Below, one piece after another: positions 7,309 through 14,983 of a DNA stretch of 64,000 bases. This stretch comes from Verrucomicrobiota bacterium (lineage in GTDB: Bacteria; Verrucomicrobiota; Kiritimatiellia; RFP12; UBA1067). Below the pieces are notes generated by a model. The model searched no databases, had not been told where the DNA came from, and saw nothing but the letters and a program-made list of their open reading frames with translations. The translations under genes and the position numbers were made by a program. The stretch is taken from assembly GCA_023269675.1 (NCBI GenBank), contig JAHFSX010000015.1, forward strand, positions 1 through 64,000, read 5' to 3'. Numbering within the stretch: position 1 is the first letter of the stretch; every line of letters starts with the position of its first letter.

Positions 7309-8445
7309 TTACCGAAAGACGATAGCCGGCTCCAGGCGTACGATGCGGGCGATGCCGAGCGCCGCCGAGATGCCGACGATCACCATGACGGCCAGCCCCA
7401 CGATCGCGGTGGTCTGCCACAGAAGCAGGAAGGGCACTTTGCCCAGTTTCAGCAGGCCGCTGCCGAGGAGGGACACCAGGCCGAGCCCCGTGCCATAGCC
7501 GATGAAGCCGACCATGACCGCCTGCGCCAACAGCATGGCGCAAAGCTCCCCGCTGCTGGCGCCCATGGCGCGCAGCGCCGCAAAATGGCGCGTGTTCTCC
7601 AGTACGAAGGAGTAAAAGGTCTGGCCGGATACGGCCGCGCCGATGATGAAGCCGATGATGACGATCGTGCCGACATTGATCGGAATGCCGGTGTTGCGCA
7701 TGTACCACATGATCGTCGACCACGCGAAGGCGTTGTGCGTGAACGCCGCCAGTCCGGTCTGGGCTTTGATGCGTGCCACGAGCTCTTCAGCGGACACGCC
7801 CGCCTGCGGTGAAACTAAAACGAAACTCAGCATCTTGCGCTGGTTGGGCGCGTACTGGATCGCGCGGTCATAGGTGGTGAAGACGTACGGCCCGCCGGTG
7901 AAGGAGCGGTGCGTCTCGCAGATCGCCACGATGCGCGCCTCGTGGTCGTTGATCTCGAACACATCGCCCACGCCGATGGGGTGCTTGCGGTCCGCGCTGA
8001 GCCGCTGAACGCCGAAGTCGTCGAGGATGACGGTGTTGGGCATGCGCAGGTCCTCGAGGCGGCCCGCGATGATTTTGTCAGGAGCGCCTATCAGGGTGTT
8101 GTTGTCCAGGCCGATGAGCGTGATCATTTTCGAGGTGCCGTCCGGCAGGCTGGCCATCGATAAATTCTGGAAGAGAGGGACGGCCCAGGCCACGCCGTCA
8201 ACCGAGCGCACGCGGGTCGTGTCGGTGTCGCGCATCGGCTTGTTGTCGTTGCACTGTTCGACTTCCGGGTCAGCGACCCAGATCGGCACGCGCACGTTGC
8301 GCACGGTTGAAAACGTCCACGTCATCAGGCCGCAGAAAAGCGACATGCCCTGTGTCATCAGCAGCGTGGAGAAGGTGATGCCGCTGATCAGCATCAGGTA
8401 CTTGGCGCGGTCGCCGAAGAGCATTTTGAGCGCGATGCGGATCAT
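7309..8445 (-). CDS. FtsX/MacB-like ABC permease (DevC-like)
   Basis: 378 aa. It shows one membrane helix near the N terminus (YLMLISGITFSTLLMTQGM), a large periplasmic domain of about 220 residues and three C-terminal helices (NVGTIVIIGFIIGAAVSGQTFYSF; LCAMLLAQAVMVGFIGYGTGLGL; TTAIVGLAVMVIVGISAALGI), ending in PAIVFR. This is the MacB_PCD-FtsX layout of mechanotransmission exporters. The ATG overlaps the stop of the TetR gene by 4 bp, so translation is coupled. AAAGGAC precedes the start. Confidence 0.88.
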   Translation of the reverse strand: MIRIALKMLFGDRAKYLMLISGITFSTLLMTQGMSLFCGLMTWTFSTVRNVRVPIWVADPEVEQCNDNKPMRDTDTTRVRSVDGVAWAVPLFQNLSMASLPDGTSKMITLIGLDNNTLIGAPDKIIAGRLEDLRMPNTVILDDFGVQRLSADRKHPIGVGDVFEINDHEARIVAICETHRSFTGGPYVFTTYDRAIQYAPNQRKMLSFVLVSPQAGVSAEELVARIKAQTGLAAFTHNAFAWSTIMWYMRNTGIPINVGTIVIIGFIIGAAVSGQTFYSFVLENTRHFAALRAMGASSGELCAMLLAQAVMVGFIGYGTGLGLVSLLGSGLLKLGKVPFLLLWQTTAIVGLAVMVIVGISAALGIARIVRLEPAIVFR

Positions 8446-9134
8446 GGCGCGCGTCCTTTCGACTTCCGCTTCTCTTCAGAGGCGAGCCGCTTGAAGCCCG
8501 CCGTGCCGAAAGCGACCAGCGAGCTCATCAGCGTCCCGACGTCAGGCTGGACATCGCCCCGCAACTCGGGAAAGGGCGGGCTGACGGCCCAGCGCAGCGT
8601 GTGGATCACGCAGCCGGCGTAGAGGGCGAGCCCCATGCCCGCCAGCGGGACGGGCAGCGTGGGGCAGGCGCGGCGGATGGCCGCGAGGAAATCCATGGCG
8701 GCGGGCAGCATCTCCTTGCGGAAAACCGCATGGGCGATCTCATCCGACTCGGCGAAAATCCGGCTGAGCGCGCGGTGGAGCCTGCGGCCCGATTCCTGGT
8801 CGTTCACGGCCTGCTCGATCATCACGCGCGCGAAGGTGTCCAGGATCTCCGCGAGCGCCGGGGCACGCTTCCGGGTTTCGAGTTCGGCCAGCGCCGCCAG
8901 CCGGCGCTGGTTCAGCGGCCGCAGCTGGCGCATCAGCGATTCGGTGAAAAGATTCTCTTTGGAGCCGAAGTGGTAGCCGGCGGCCGCCAGGTTGACCTTG
9001 GCGTGCTTGGCGATGTCGCGCATGGAAACCGCGTTGTAGCCGTTGTCCGCGAAGAGCCCTTCGGCGGCGTCGAGCAACCGCTCGCGCGTCGCGGCCGAGC
9101 CCTTGACCGGCCGTCTGTGTGTTTTCTCATTCAT
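8442..9134 (-). CDS. TetR family repressor, CerR-like C-terminal domain
   Basis: 230 aa. N-terminal helix-turn-helix (RERLLDAAEGLFADNGYNAVSMRDIAKHAKVNLAAAGYHFGSKENLF), typical of TetR with the AAAGYHFGSKE variant seen in CerR-type regulators. The C-terminal helical domain (about residues 85-215) would bind the ligand. It is the first gene of the exporter operon and overlaps the permease gene by 4 bp, which suggests autoregulated control of efflux by the exported compound or a related signal. A 10-bp palindrome overlaps its own start codon. Confidence 0.88.
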   Translation of the reverse strand: MNEKTHRRPVKGSAATRERLLDAAEGLFADNGYNAVSMRDIAKHAKVNLAAAGYHFGSKENLFTESLMRQLRPLNQRRLAALAELETRKRAPALAEILDTFARVMIEQAVNDQESGRRLHRALSRIFAESDEIAHAVFRKEMLPAAMDFLAAIRRACPTLPVPLAGMGLALYAGCVIHTLRWAVSPPFPELRGDVQPDVGTLMSSLVAFGTAGFKRLASEEKRKSKGRAP

Positions 9135-9141
9135 ACGTATG
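9132..9141. promoter_or_regulatory. Candidate TetR operator overlapping the regulator start codon
   Basis: CATACGTATG is a perfect palindrome that includes the ATG of the TetR gene; AT-rich sequence (AAATAAAACATACGTATG on the coding strand) surrounds it. Its position suits autorepression, but it is short and the call is tentative. Confidence 0.4.
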
Positions 9142-9217
9142 TTTTATTTATACCACAGCACCTCACGGCGGTCAAGGGGAGGCGTGCCGGTGTGTGTCTG
9201 CGGTCTTGGAGTGCGTG

Positions 9218-9298
9218 CGGAAAGCGGTATCCCGCGCGACGCCGCTTTTGAGTAAGCCTCCGAAAAGCGGTGCCGCCCGTTGGTTGTCACCGCACTCC
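9218..9298. repeat. Dispersed palindromic element family C, copy 1
   Basis: 81 bp bounded by GGAGTGCG and CGCACTCC, with an inner inverted pair CCGCTTTT / AAAAGCGG and the block CCCGCGCGACGCCGCTTT. A second copy, 91 bp, is at 60529-60619. Apart from this element, the palindrome at 9132 and the promoter at 9560, I see nothing in the 485-bp spacer 9135-9619. Confidence 0.75.
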
Positions 9299-9559
9299 CA
9301 AAATGACACCGCTTCGCAGTTGCGCCCCTATTGCGTGCGCCCGACTCCGGGCGCTTTCCATAGACGCGGCCTGACCGTCTCGCTGTGCGGCAGGGCCAGG
9401 TCCCTGCCATGCATAGCGCGGTCTGGCCCGCGCAGTCAATAAGGGCATCATCTCAGCGTCTGAGAAACGCCTCACGACGTCACTGCAAACGTTGCCGCCC
9501 TATGCAATATGCCCTGCGATTCTGCACTCTTGCTCAGTCATCATTAGTATGGCTGGCTC

Positions 9560-9588
9560 TTGCTACGCTGCCTGTCATACGGCATACT
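9560..9588 (+). promoter_or_regulatory. Candidate sigma-70 promoter for the membrane protein at 9620
   Basis: TTGCTA, a 17-bp spacer and CATACT (9583-9588), ending 31 bp before the ATG. The boxes are imperfect. Confidence 0.4.
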
Positions 9589-9619
9589 GGTTCCAGTCAC
9601 TTACGAAGGGCATGCAGAT

Positions 9620-10858
9620 ATGTGTACGCGCTCCCGATTCGGCTTCAACGTGATCGGCCTGGCGGCGATGACCGTGGCCGTGATGCTGCTGGTGCTGGCG
9701 CTCATACCGGCCATGTCGTGCGGCGTGTGGAGCGCGAACGTGTGTGCGGTGGGCTGCCGCGGGCGCGACATTTACGTGTCCATCATGGGAGCCAACATGG
9801 AGCGCGAGCCTTTGGGACTGCCGTCCGTCTGGCCGTCGGAGGGCATCCCGCCAACAAACGCGGTTGACGACATCGCCTCCGTTATTTTCAGCAACAGCAC
9901 CGACTATTTCAATGCTCTGCTCGACGGGAAGAACCTGGGCACGGAACGGTGGAACCCGTTCGTGGCCGGGTTCGGCTACTCTAAGCTGGCGGGTGCAGGG
10001 GTGGCGGCGTGCTCAAACGGGAGACTGACGCCGGAAAATAACATGTGGACCGTCGCGATGAATGTCCGCGATGAGATGGAGGACGTTGTTCCGGTGCTCG
10101 TTACGCGGAATGTCGACGCCTCATCGCTGGCGGAAAAAATCACGGGGCCCGACTGGAACAAGTCGCTGCGTTTTGATCCGGAATGGGAGACGCCATTTGG
10201 CAACAAGGGTTTTGTGATGATCCGCAAGGGCGGCGCAATTTTCAAAGCCCGAGCCAAGTACATGTCCTACGGCATTGTTTATTGCAAGCAGACCTTCGAT
10301 GCCACGGTCGACAAGGACGGTAAGCCGGCCGCCAGGCCGCTGACGTATCTGACGCCCACGCGTGCGGTCGTGCCCGGAGGGCGGGCGTACGCCGATGGCG
10401 CAGCGCGGGTGGCCCGGCTGTCCGGCGACCGCCTGAAACGTTTGAGGCGCGCTCTGGCCGCCGTGGCGAGCATGGCCTTGCCCGTGGGAGCCTGCGTCGC
10501 GGTCGTTTATCTCTTAATCGCCGGGTTGTGCGGCGCGCGCAGGTATCGCCAGCGCGTGAAGCCCTGCCTCTCAGCCTATGCTGTCGGTCTCGGCCTGTTT
10601 CACTGTGCGGCGGTGACCCTCTGGCTTTGCGCGATAATGGGAAGCGCCTTTTGGGAGGGGACTGAATATCGAGGGATGCTGTTGGCGCTGGCCGTGCTGG
10701 CGCAGCTGGCGGGCATCGCCTTTGTCTGTGTGTGCCGGCGCGGCGACGGCGCGGCGCGCGAGCGCGGGATCAAGTGGATGGTGGCCGCACCGCTGACCAT
10801 CCTGGGACTGCTTGCTCTCGTCATTGTGGCAGGCCTGGTCGCGTCACTGTATGGGTAA
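9620..10858 (+). CDS. Unrecognised membrane protein with large extracytoplasmic domain
   Basis: 412 aa from an ATG preceded by GAAGGG; an earlier in-frame TTG at 9560 lies inside the putative promoter and was rejected. Topology: one N-terminal membrane helix (about 8-32, FNVIGLAAMTVAVMLLVLAL), a soluble segment of about 250 residues (RGRDIYVSIMGANMEREPLG, MWTVAMNVRDEMEDVVPVLV, NKGFVMIRKGGAIFKARAKY), then four C-terminal helices, the last ending the protein. The single helix plus globular domain recalls pseudopilin-derived proteins, but a prepilin cleavage motif is not evident. I do not recognise the family. The gene stands alone in slightly less GC-rich DNA than its neighbours, next to repeats, so recent acquisition is possible. 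Confidence 0.65.
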   Translation: MCTRSRFGFNVIGLAAMTVAVMLLVLALIPAMSCGVWSANVCAVGCRGRDIYVSIMGANMEREPLGLPSVWPSEGIPPTNAVDDIASVIFSNSTDYFNALLDGKNLGTERWNPFVAGFGYSKLAGAGVAACSNGRLTPENNMWTVAMNVRDEMEDVVPVLVTRNVDASSLAEKITGPDWNKSLRFDPEWETPFGNKGFVMIRKGGAIFKARAKYMSYGIVYCKQTFDATVDKDGKPAARPLTYLTPTRAVVPGGRAYADGAARVARLSGDRLKRLRRALAAVASMALPVGACVAVVYLLIAGLCGARRYRQRVKPCLSAYAVGLGLFHCAAVTLWLCAIMGSAFWEGTEYRGMLLALAVLAQLAGIAFVCVCRRGDGAARERGIKWMVAAPLTILGLLALVIVAGLVASLYG

Positions 10859-10899
10859 CAACGAGCACATTCATTTCTCGGTATTTGAATGACGCTGGC

Positions 10900-10921
10900 G
10901 CACGCCCAAGGATGGGCGTGC
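10900..10921. other. Hairpin between convergent genes
   Basis: Perfect 9-bp stem GCACGCCCA / TGGGCGTGC with loop AGGA. It may help termination between the convergent genes at 9620 and 10935, although it has no T run. Confidence 0.4.
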
Positions 10922-10934
10922 CACTTCACCTGCG

Positions 10935-13289
10935 TCACTTCGGCTGCAGGGTGAGACGCAGCTGGTCGAGCTTGGCGCCGGCCTCGCGCGGCCGCAGGGT
11001 GAGGGTCACTCGCCCCTGCGGCAAGGCGAGGGCGGCGGGGCCGTGCTTGCCGGGCAGGGTGAGGTCGCACCAGGCCCAGTTGGTGTGCACGCCGGGCGAC
11101 CAAGCCGTTTCCGGCAGCCGTTCTTTTCCGTCCTCGGAGCGGATGGAGAGAAAGAAGGAGTCGTCGTCGGGCGTGGCGGTCAGCACGCGTCCGGAGAGCG
11201 TGTAGTTCCCAGCGAACGCCACGTTGAGCGAGTAGGTCGCGCGGCCGCTGCCGCCGCTGTTCTGCCCGTCGATTTCCGGCACCCAGAGGTACGCGCCCCC
11301 GGCGGCCGTCACGTCGTTGGTGGCGGCCTCGTACGGCACGGTGAAGCTCGCCTGCTCCGCCTCCCACACGGTCGGCCGGCCGAGGCTCACCGCGACGGGG
11401 AGGGCCTGCCGGCGGGTTTTCAGGTAGGTCTGGATCACGGGGCTGGTCTCGAGCACGGTGCGGCCGAGATCCTGGCCGTCGAGGCCGAGCACGGTGCGTG
11501 GCGGGGCGGGCGTGGTGACGGGGTTTCCGGTGAAGGGGGCCAGGGCGGTGACCGAGAGGGGGCGGGTCAGTCCCGCGACCTGAATGCGGAGGCTGTCCGG
11601 CGTGACGGCGACTTCGGAAGGTGCGGCGTCGAACGCCTTTCGGAAGGCGGCGAACGCGTCGTCGCTCGCGATGCCGCTGCCGACGCGCAGCCAGAAGGCT
11701 GCGCCCGCCTGGACGCGCGCGGTGTGATTCGACGGGTCGTTCCAGGCGTGCGCGACGGTCAGCCGCGCCGCGCCGAACGCGTTGTTGTCGTCCACGATGC
11801 TGACCGGGCAGACCTTGCCGTCCTGACCGCGCGTCCACGGCACGCGGATGCCGATCACGGCTGTGCCTTGGCGCAGAAAAACGGACGCGCCGGCCGGCAC
11901 GGAGTTTGTGGAAGCTTGCCCGTCCTTGAAGGCGATCCGCTTTTCGTTGATCCAGAGGGCGTCGAGCTTCCTGCGGAAGAGCAGGTGCGAGTCGAGCGTG
12001 CCGGTGGCGTCCTTGAAGTCGGAGTCGCGGTAGACGGCGACGCCCAGCGCGTCCGCCCGGTCCTGCACGCCCGCCCACCAGGGGTCGAGGTGGAAGGCCT
12101 TGGCGTGGGTCTTGCCGTCGAACACGGCCTTTTTGCCGTAGGGATCGCGGCGCCCGTCCGGTATGAACGAGAGGCGCGGCAGGCGCTCTTCGCGCGTGCC
12201 CGGCAGGTCCGCGGAGAGGGTGATGTCCATGCGTCCGCCGGAATAGGACTTCCACGCGGTGCTGAGCGTCACGTCTTGGCAAACATAGTGGGTGCGGCTG
12301 CGGAGGGGCTCCGCGCCCCAGGTCTGCTCGACCAGGCGGGGATAGCGCGAGGTGCAGAGCTGCCACAGCTCGCGGGGCGGCTGCCAGCGGGCGTAGAGCG
12401 GGGTGAAGGAGGTGAAGGTGTGCTTGTCAGGTGTCGGCAGCCAGCCGCAGGCGGTCATGGCCTGGTCGAGTTCGCCACAGCCGTACACGTAGTCGTACGT
12501 GCGGCTGTGCGCGCCGGCGAGGCGCTGGCCGGGCGCGAACCAGTTGAAAGCGATGTCGTGCCAGAAGAAGGTGAGGAGCGTGCGCGCCACGGCGCGGGTC
12601 TCCTCTTTCTGGGCGAGCGCCTCCAGCAGCATCATGGACTCGACGTCCACGCCGTAGTAGGTGGGGCTGACATACTCGTGCGTGCCTTCCTCCCAGAGTG
12701 TCTTGAGGAAGAGGTCGAGGCGGCGCTCGCCCTCGGATACGGCGCGCGCGTCGCCGAGCGTTTCGCCCAGCAGGATCAGGTCGGAGGCGTTGAGCAGCGC
12801 GATGTTGGTGTAGGTGGTGCGCGGCCGGTGGTTGACGAGGCCTTGGAGTCCGAGGGTGAGCAGCCTGAGCAGGCGGTCGCGCGTGGCGGCGTCGAGCGCC
12901 TCGCGGTGGAAGCGCCAGAGGAGCGCGCCGTGCTGCATGCAGAAGTCCGCGGCGTTGTAGTCCATGACTTCGGTGTCGCGCGAGTACCAGCGGAAGTTGC
13001 CGTAGCCGCGGTGGCTGGGGTCACGGTCCTGCATCTTCTCTGCGAAAGTCAGGAGTTCCGCGATGCGCGTGACATTGGTGCGCACCTCGCCGTAGGCCAG
13101 CATGGAGGTGAAGAGTTCGCGGCAGCCGTACGCGGCTTTGGGCTTGGCAAGCTTGCGGCAGGTGTCGTCCGCGCGTTTGACGAGATCCGGCAGGCAGCGC
13201 TCGCGCGGGACCGGGGCGGGCTCCTGCGCGAAGACGGCGATGGCAAAGGCGGCGAGGACGAGCGCAGCCAGTCTGAAGCGGAAGATCAT
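10935..13289 (-). CDS. Secreted lyase-like enzyme with C-terminal carbohydrate-binding-like domain
   Basis: 784 aa from the ATG at 13289, chosen because it begins a clear signal peptide (MIFRFRLAALVLAAFAIAVFA); the frame stays open 84 bp further upstream without a better start. The N-terminal half is helical with aromatic/His-rich motifs (YGNFRWYSRDTEVMDYNAAD, AGAHSRTYDYVYGCGELDQ) reminiscent of alpha/alpha-toroid polysaccharide lyases; the middle is beta-rich, like the sheet domain of heparinase-type lyases. The last 150 residues (WEAEQASFTVPYEAATNDVT ... LDQLRLTL) look like a jelly-roll binding module. Assignment as a lyase is by resemblance only. The Shine-Dalgarno sequence is weak. Two palindromic elements lie upstream. 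Confidence 0.6.
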   Translation of the reverse strand: MIFRFRLAALVLAAFAIAVFAQEPAPVPRERCLPDLVKRADDTCRKLAKPKAAYGCRELFTSMLAYGEVRTNVTRIAELLTFAEKMQDRDPSHRGYGNFRWYSRDTEVMDYNAADFCMQHGALLWRFHREALDAATRDRLLRLLTLGLQGLVNHRPRTTYTNIALLNASDLILLGETLGDARAVSEGERRLDLFLKTLWEEGTHEYVSPTYYGVDVESMMLLEALAQKEETRAVARTLLTFFWHDIAFNWFAPGQRLAGAHSRTYDYVYGCGELDQAMTACGWLPTPDKHTFTSFTPLYARWQPPRELWQLCTSRYPRLVEQTWGAEPLRSRTHYVCQDVTLSTAWKSYSGGRMDITLSADLPGTREERLPRLSFIPDGRRDPYGKKAVFDGKTHAKAFHLDPWWAGVQDRADALGVAVYRDSDFKDATGTLDSHLLFRRKLDALWINEKRIAFKDGQASTNSVPAGASVFLRQGTAVIGIRVPWTRGQDGKVCPVSIVDDNNAFGAARLTVAHAWNDPSNHTARVQAGAAFWLRVGSGIASDDAFAAFRKAFDAAPSEVAVTPDSLRIQVAGLTRPLSVTALAPFTGNPVTTPAPPRTVLGLDGQDLGRTVLETSPVIQTYLKTRRQALPVAVSLGRPTVWEAEQASFTVPYEAATNDVTAAGGAYLWVPEIDGQNSGGSGRATYSLNVAFAGNYTLSGRVLTATPDDDSFFLSIRSEDGKERLPETAWSPGVHTNWAWCDLTLPGKHGPAALALPQGRVTLTLRPREAGAKLDQLRLTLQPK

Positions 13290-13426
13290 GCCGGAAGAGT
13301 AGCATTTCCGGCGGCGGACTGACAAACACGGAGTTGCTCTTCGGATGTTGTATAGCAGAGGAGTGCATGGCAAAGAGGCTCACGCGAAGGCGAGGGGAGG
13401 TGCACGTGTCGAGAGCATTGACCGGG

Positions 13427-13502
13427 GCCGGCTGAAGCCGGTACAACATACGGACGCCGAAGGCCGGTTCGGCCAAGGTACGTTGTCCCGGCTTCAGCCG
13501 GC
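13427..13502. repeat. Dispersed palindromic element family A, copy 1
   Basis: 76 bp. Left arm GCCGGCTGAAGCCGGTACAA then CATA; right arm the near-complement ending TTGTCCCGGCTTCAGCCGGC. Each arm itself contains an inverted GCCGG/CCGGC. It is a REP-pair-like arrangement. Confidence 0.85.
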
Positions 13503-13521
13503 AACGCTGCAATGTCGAACC

Positions 13522-13597
13522 GCCGGCTGAAGCCGGTACAACATACTGGAGCCCATGGCCTGTCCATTCTAAGTATGTTGTCCCGGCTTCAGCCGGC
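13522..13597. repeat. Dispersed palindromic element family A, copy 2
   Basis: Same length and arms as the copy 20 bp away, with an unrelated middle. Together they form a tandem cluster upstream of the secreted lyase-like gene. A third copy lies at 63391-63450. Confidence 0.85.
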
Positions 13598-13798
13598 CCA
13601 GAGCACACGCGCTAGGCGTCCAGGCAACAGGTGCTCCTTGCAACGAAGCCTTCCGTGCCGCCGGCATTGAGCGGTCAGCGGCGGCGCGGAGCGCACGCCC
13701 TACCTGACCCTTGCCGCGCGGAGCGCTCTCGGAGAGCCCGCGCCACCTGTTGAGCCTTGCGAATACGCGTGACAGGAGTTCCGCGGCCGGACGGGACA
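13598..13798. other. Non-coding spacer with fragments of other repeats
   Basis: No gene seen. CTCGGAGAGCCCGCGCCACC at 13728-13747 recurs exactly, in reverse complement, at 45602-45621. The block GGAGCGCACGCCCTACCT at 13688-13705 resembles the right arm of the palindromic element at 47621-47707. Confidence 0.6.
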
Positions 13799-13861
13799 GA
13801 ACATCGAACGCTGAACATCGAACATCGAACGCTGAACATCGAACATCGAACGCTCAACGTT
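13799..13861. repeat. Heptanucleotide array, GAACATC/GAACGCT x9
   Basis: Nine consecutive 7-bp units: GAACATC and GAACGCT in mixed order with a final CAACGTT. The array ends within the stop codon of the oppD-like gene. A related array in inverted orientation lies beyond the other end of that gene. Confidence 0.9.
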
Positions 13862-14816
13862 ACGGGATCGCATAGGGGCAGCGGGCGAGGCGGTCGCCGA
13901 AGGGAAGCAGGGCGGGCGGGTTCAGGGCGCAGTCGGGGCGGGCGACGGGGCAGCGGTCGTGGAAGCGGCAGCCGGACGGAAAGTTGCCGGCGGAGGGCAC
14001 CTGCCCGGGGATGGCCTTGAGCCGCTGGCCGCGCGTGGCGGCGGAGGGCATGGCTTCGAGCAGGGCGATCGAGTAGGGGTGGAGCGGCTTGGCGAAGAAG
14101 GCGGCGGCCTCGGCCTGCTCGACGATCTGGCCCGCGTACATCACGGCGATGCGAGTGGCCATCTGCGAGACCACGGCCATGTCGTGCGTGATCAGCAGCA
14201 TCCCGGAGTTCTGGCGGTGGAGCTTGCGCATGAGGCAGAGCACCTGCGCCTGGATGGTGACGTCCAGCGCGGTGGTGGGCTCGTCGGCGATGATCAGGTC
14301 GGGCTCGAGGATGAGCGCCATGGCGATCATGACGCGCTGCTGCATGCCGCCGGAGAGCTCGTGCGGGTAGGCCCTGGCGCGCTGGGCGGGGTCGGGGATG
14401 CCGACGCGGCCGAGCCATTCCCGGGCGGTCGCGCGGGCGGCGGACGCGGAGACTTTGCCGTGGAGGCGGATCACCTCCTCGAGCTGGGGCCCGATGCGGT
14501 GCAGCGGCGAGAGCGAGGTCATGGCGTCCTGGAAGACCACGCCGATCTTTGCGCCGCGGAGCTTGCGCAGCTCGGGCAGGGGCATGTCGAGCAGGTTCTG
14601 CCCGTCGAAGAGCACGCGGCCCCGCGTGATGCGGGCGGGCGGCATGGGCAGCAGGCGCGGGATGCTCATGGCGGTAACGGTTTTGCCGCTGCCCGACTCG
14701 CCCACGAGCCCGAGCACCTGGCCGCGGTCCAGCGTGAGCGAGACGCCGTCCACGGCCGGGACGGTCGCGCCGTCCGTCTCGAACCGGATGTGGAGATCTG
14801 TGATTTCTAAGAGCAT
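13860..14816 (-). CDS. Peptide/oligosaccharide ABC transporter ATP-binding protein (OppD/DppD family)
   Basis: 318 aa, typical OppD/DppD size. Walker [14 protein letters not shown] near residue 40, signature [17 protein letters not shown], Walker [14 protein letters not shown]-loop [11 protein letters not shown], and the conserved cysteine-containing C-terminal region ([16 protein letters not shown]). It couples ATP hydrolysis to import by the YejB/YejE-like permeases encoded upstream on the same strand. OppD normally pairs with OppF, or both ATPase domains are fused in YejF; no second ATPase gene is in the window. The coding strand has CTTTCCCCTCCC directly before the ATG rather than a Shine-Dalgarno sequence. 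Confidence 0.9.
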   Translation of the reverse strand: MLLEITDLHIRFETDGATVPAVDGVSLTLDRGQVLGLVGESGSGKTVTAMSIPRLLPMPPARITRGRVLFDGQNLLDMPLPELRKLRGAKIGVVFQDAMTSLSPLHRIGPQLEEVIRLHGKVSASAARATAREWLGRVGIPDPAQRARAYPHELSGGMQQRVMIAMALILEPDLIIADEPTTALDVTIQAQVLCLMRKLHRQNSGMLLITHDMAVVSQMATRIAVMYAGQIVEQAEAAAFFAKPLHPYSIALLEAMPSAATRGQRLKAIPGQVPSAGNFPSGCRFHDRCPVARPDCALNPPALLPFGDRLARCPYAIP

Positions 14817-14830
14817 GGGAGGGGAAAGTT

Positions 14831-14878
14831 CGTTAGTTCATTAGTGCGTTAGTTCATTAGTGCGTTCGTGCACGAGTG
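14831..14878. repeat. Octanucleotide array (CGTTAGTT/CATTAGTG alternating)
   Basis: Six 8-bp units: CGTTAGTT and CATTAGTG alternate twice, followed by CGTTCGTG and CACGAGTG. It lies in the leader of the oppD-like gene, 14 bp upstream of its start. Confidence 0.85.
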
Positions 14879-14922
14879 GAGAGGGAAAACGCTCAACGCG
14901 CACGGGGCTGCGAAGTTTCTTT

Positions 14923-14957
14923 GAACGTTGAGCGTTCAATGTTGGATGTTGAACGTT
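14923..14957. repeat. Heptanucleotide array, NNANGTT x5
   Basis: Units GAACGTT, GAGCGTT, CAATGTT, GGATGTT, GAACGTT. Its reverse complement resembles the array at 13799-13861 (shared GAACGCTCAAC), so the oppD-like gene is bracketed by inverted copies. It lies 26 bp past the stop of the yejE-like gene. Confidence 0.8.
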
Positions 14958-14983
14958 CTTTCTGGCTGTTCCTGTCTTCACGG

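Noticed and set aside
13799..13861. Possible CRISPR array
   Set aside because: Units are 7 bp with no spacers, and no cas genes are present; it is a simple tandem array.
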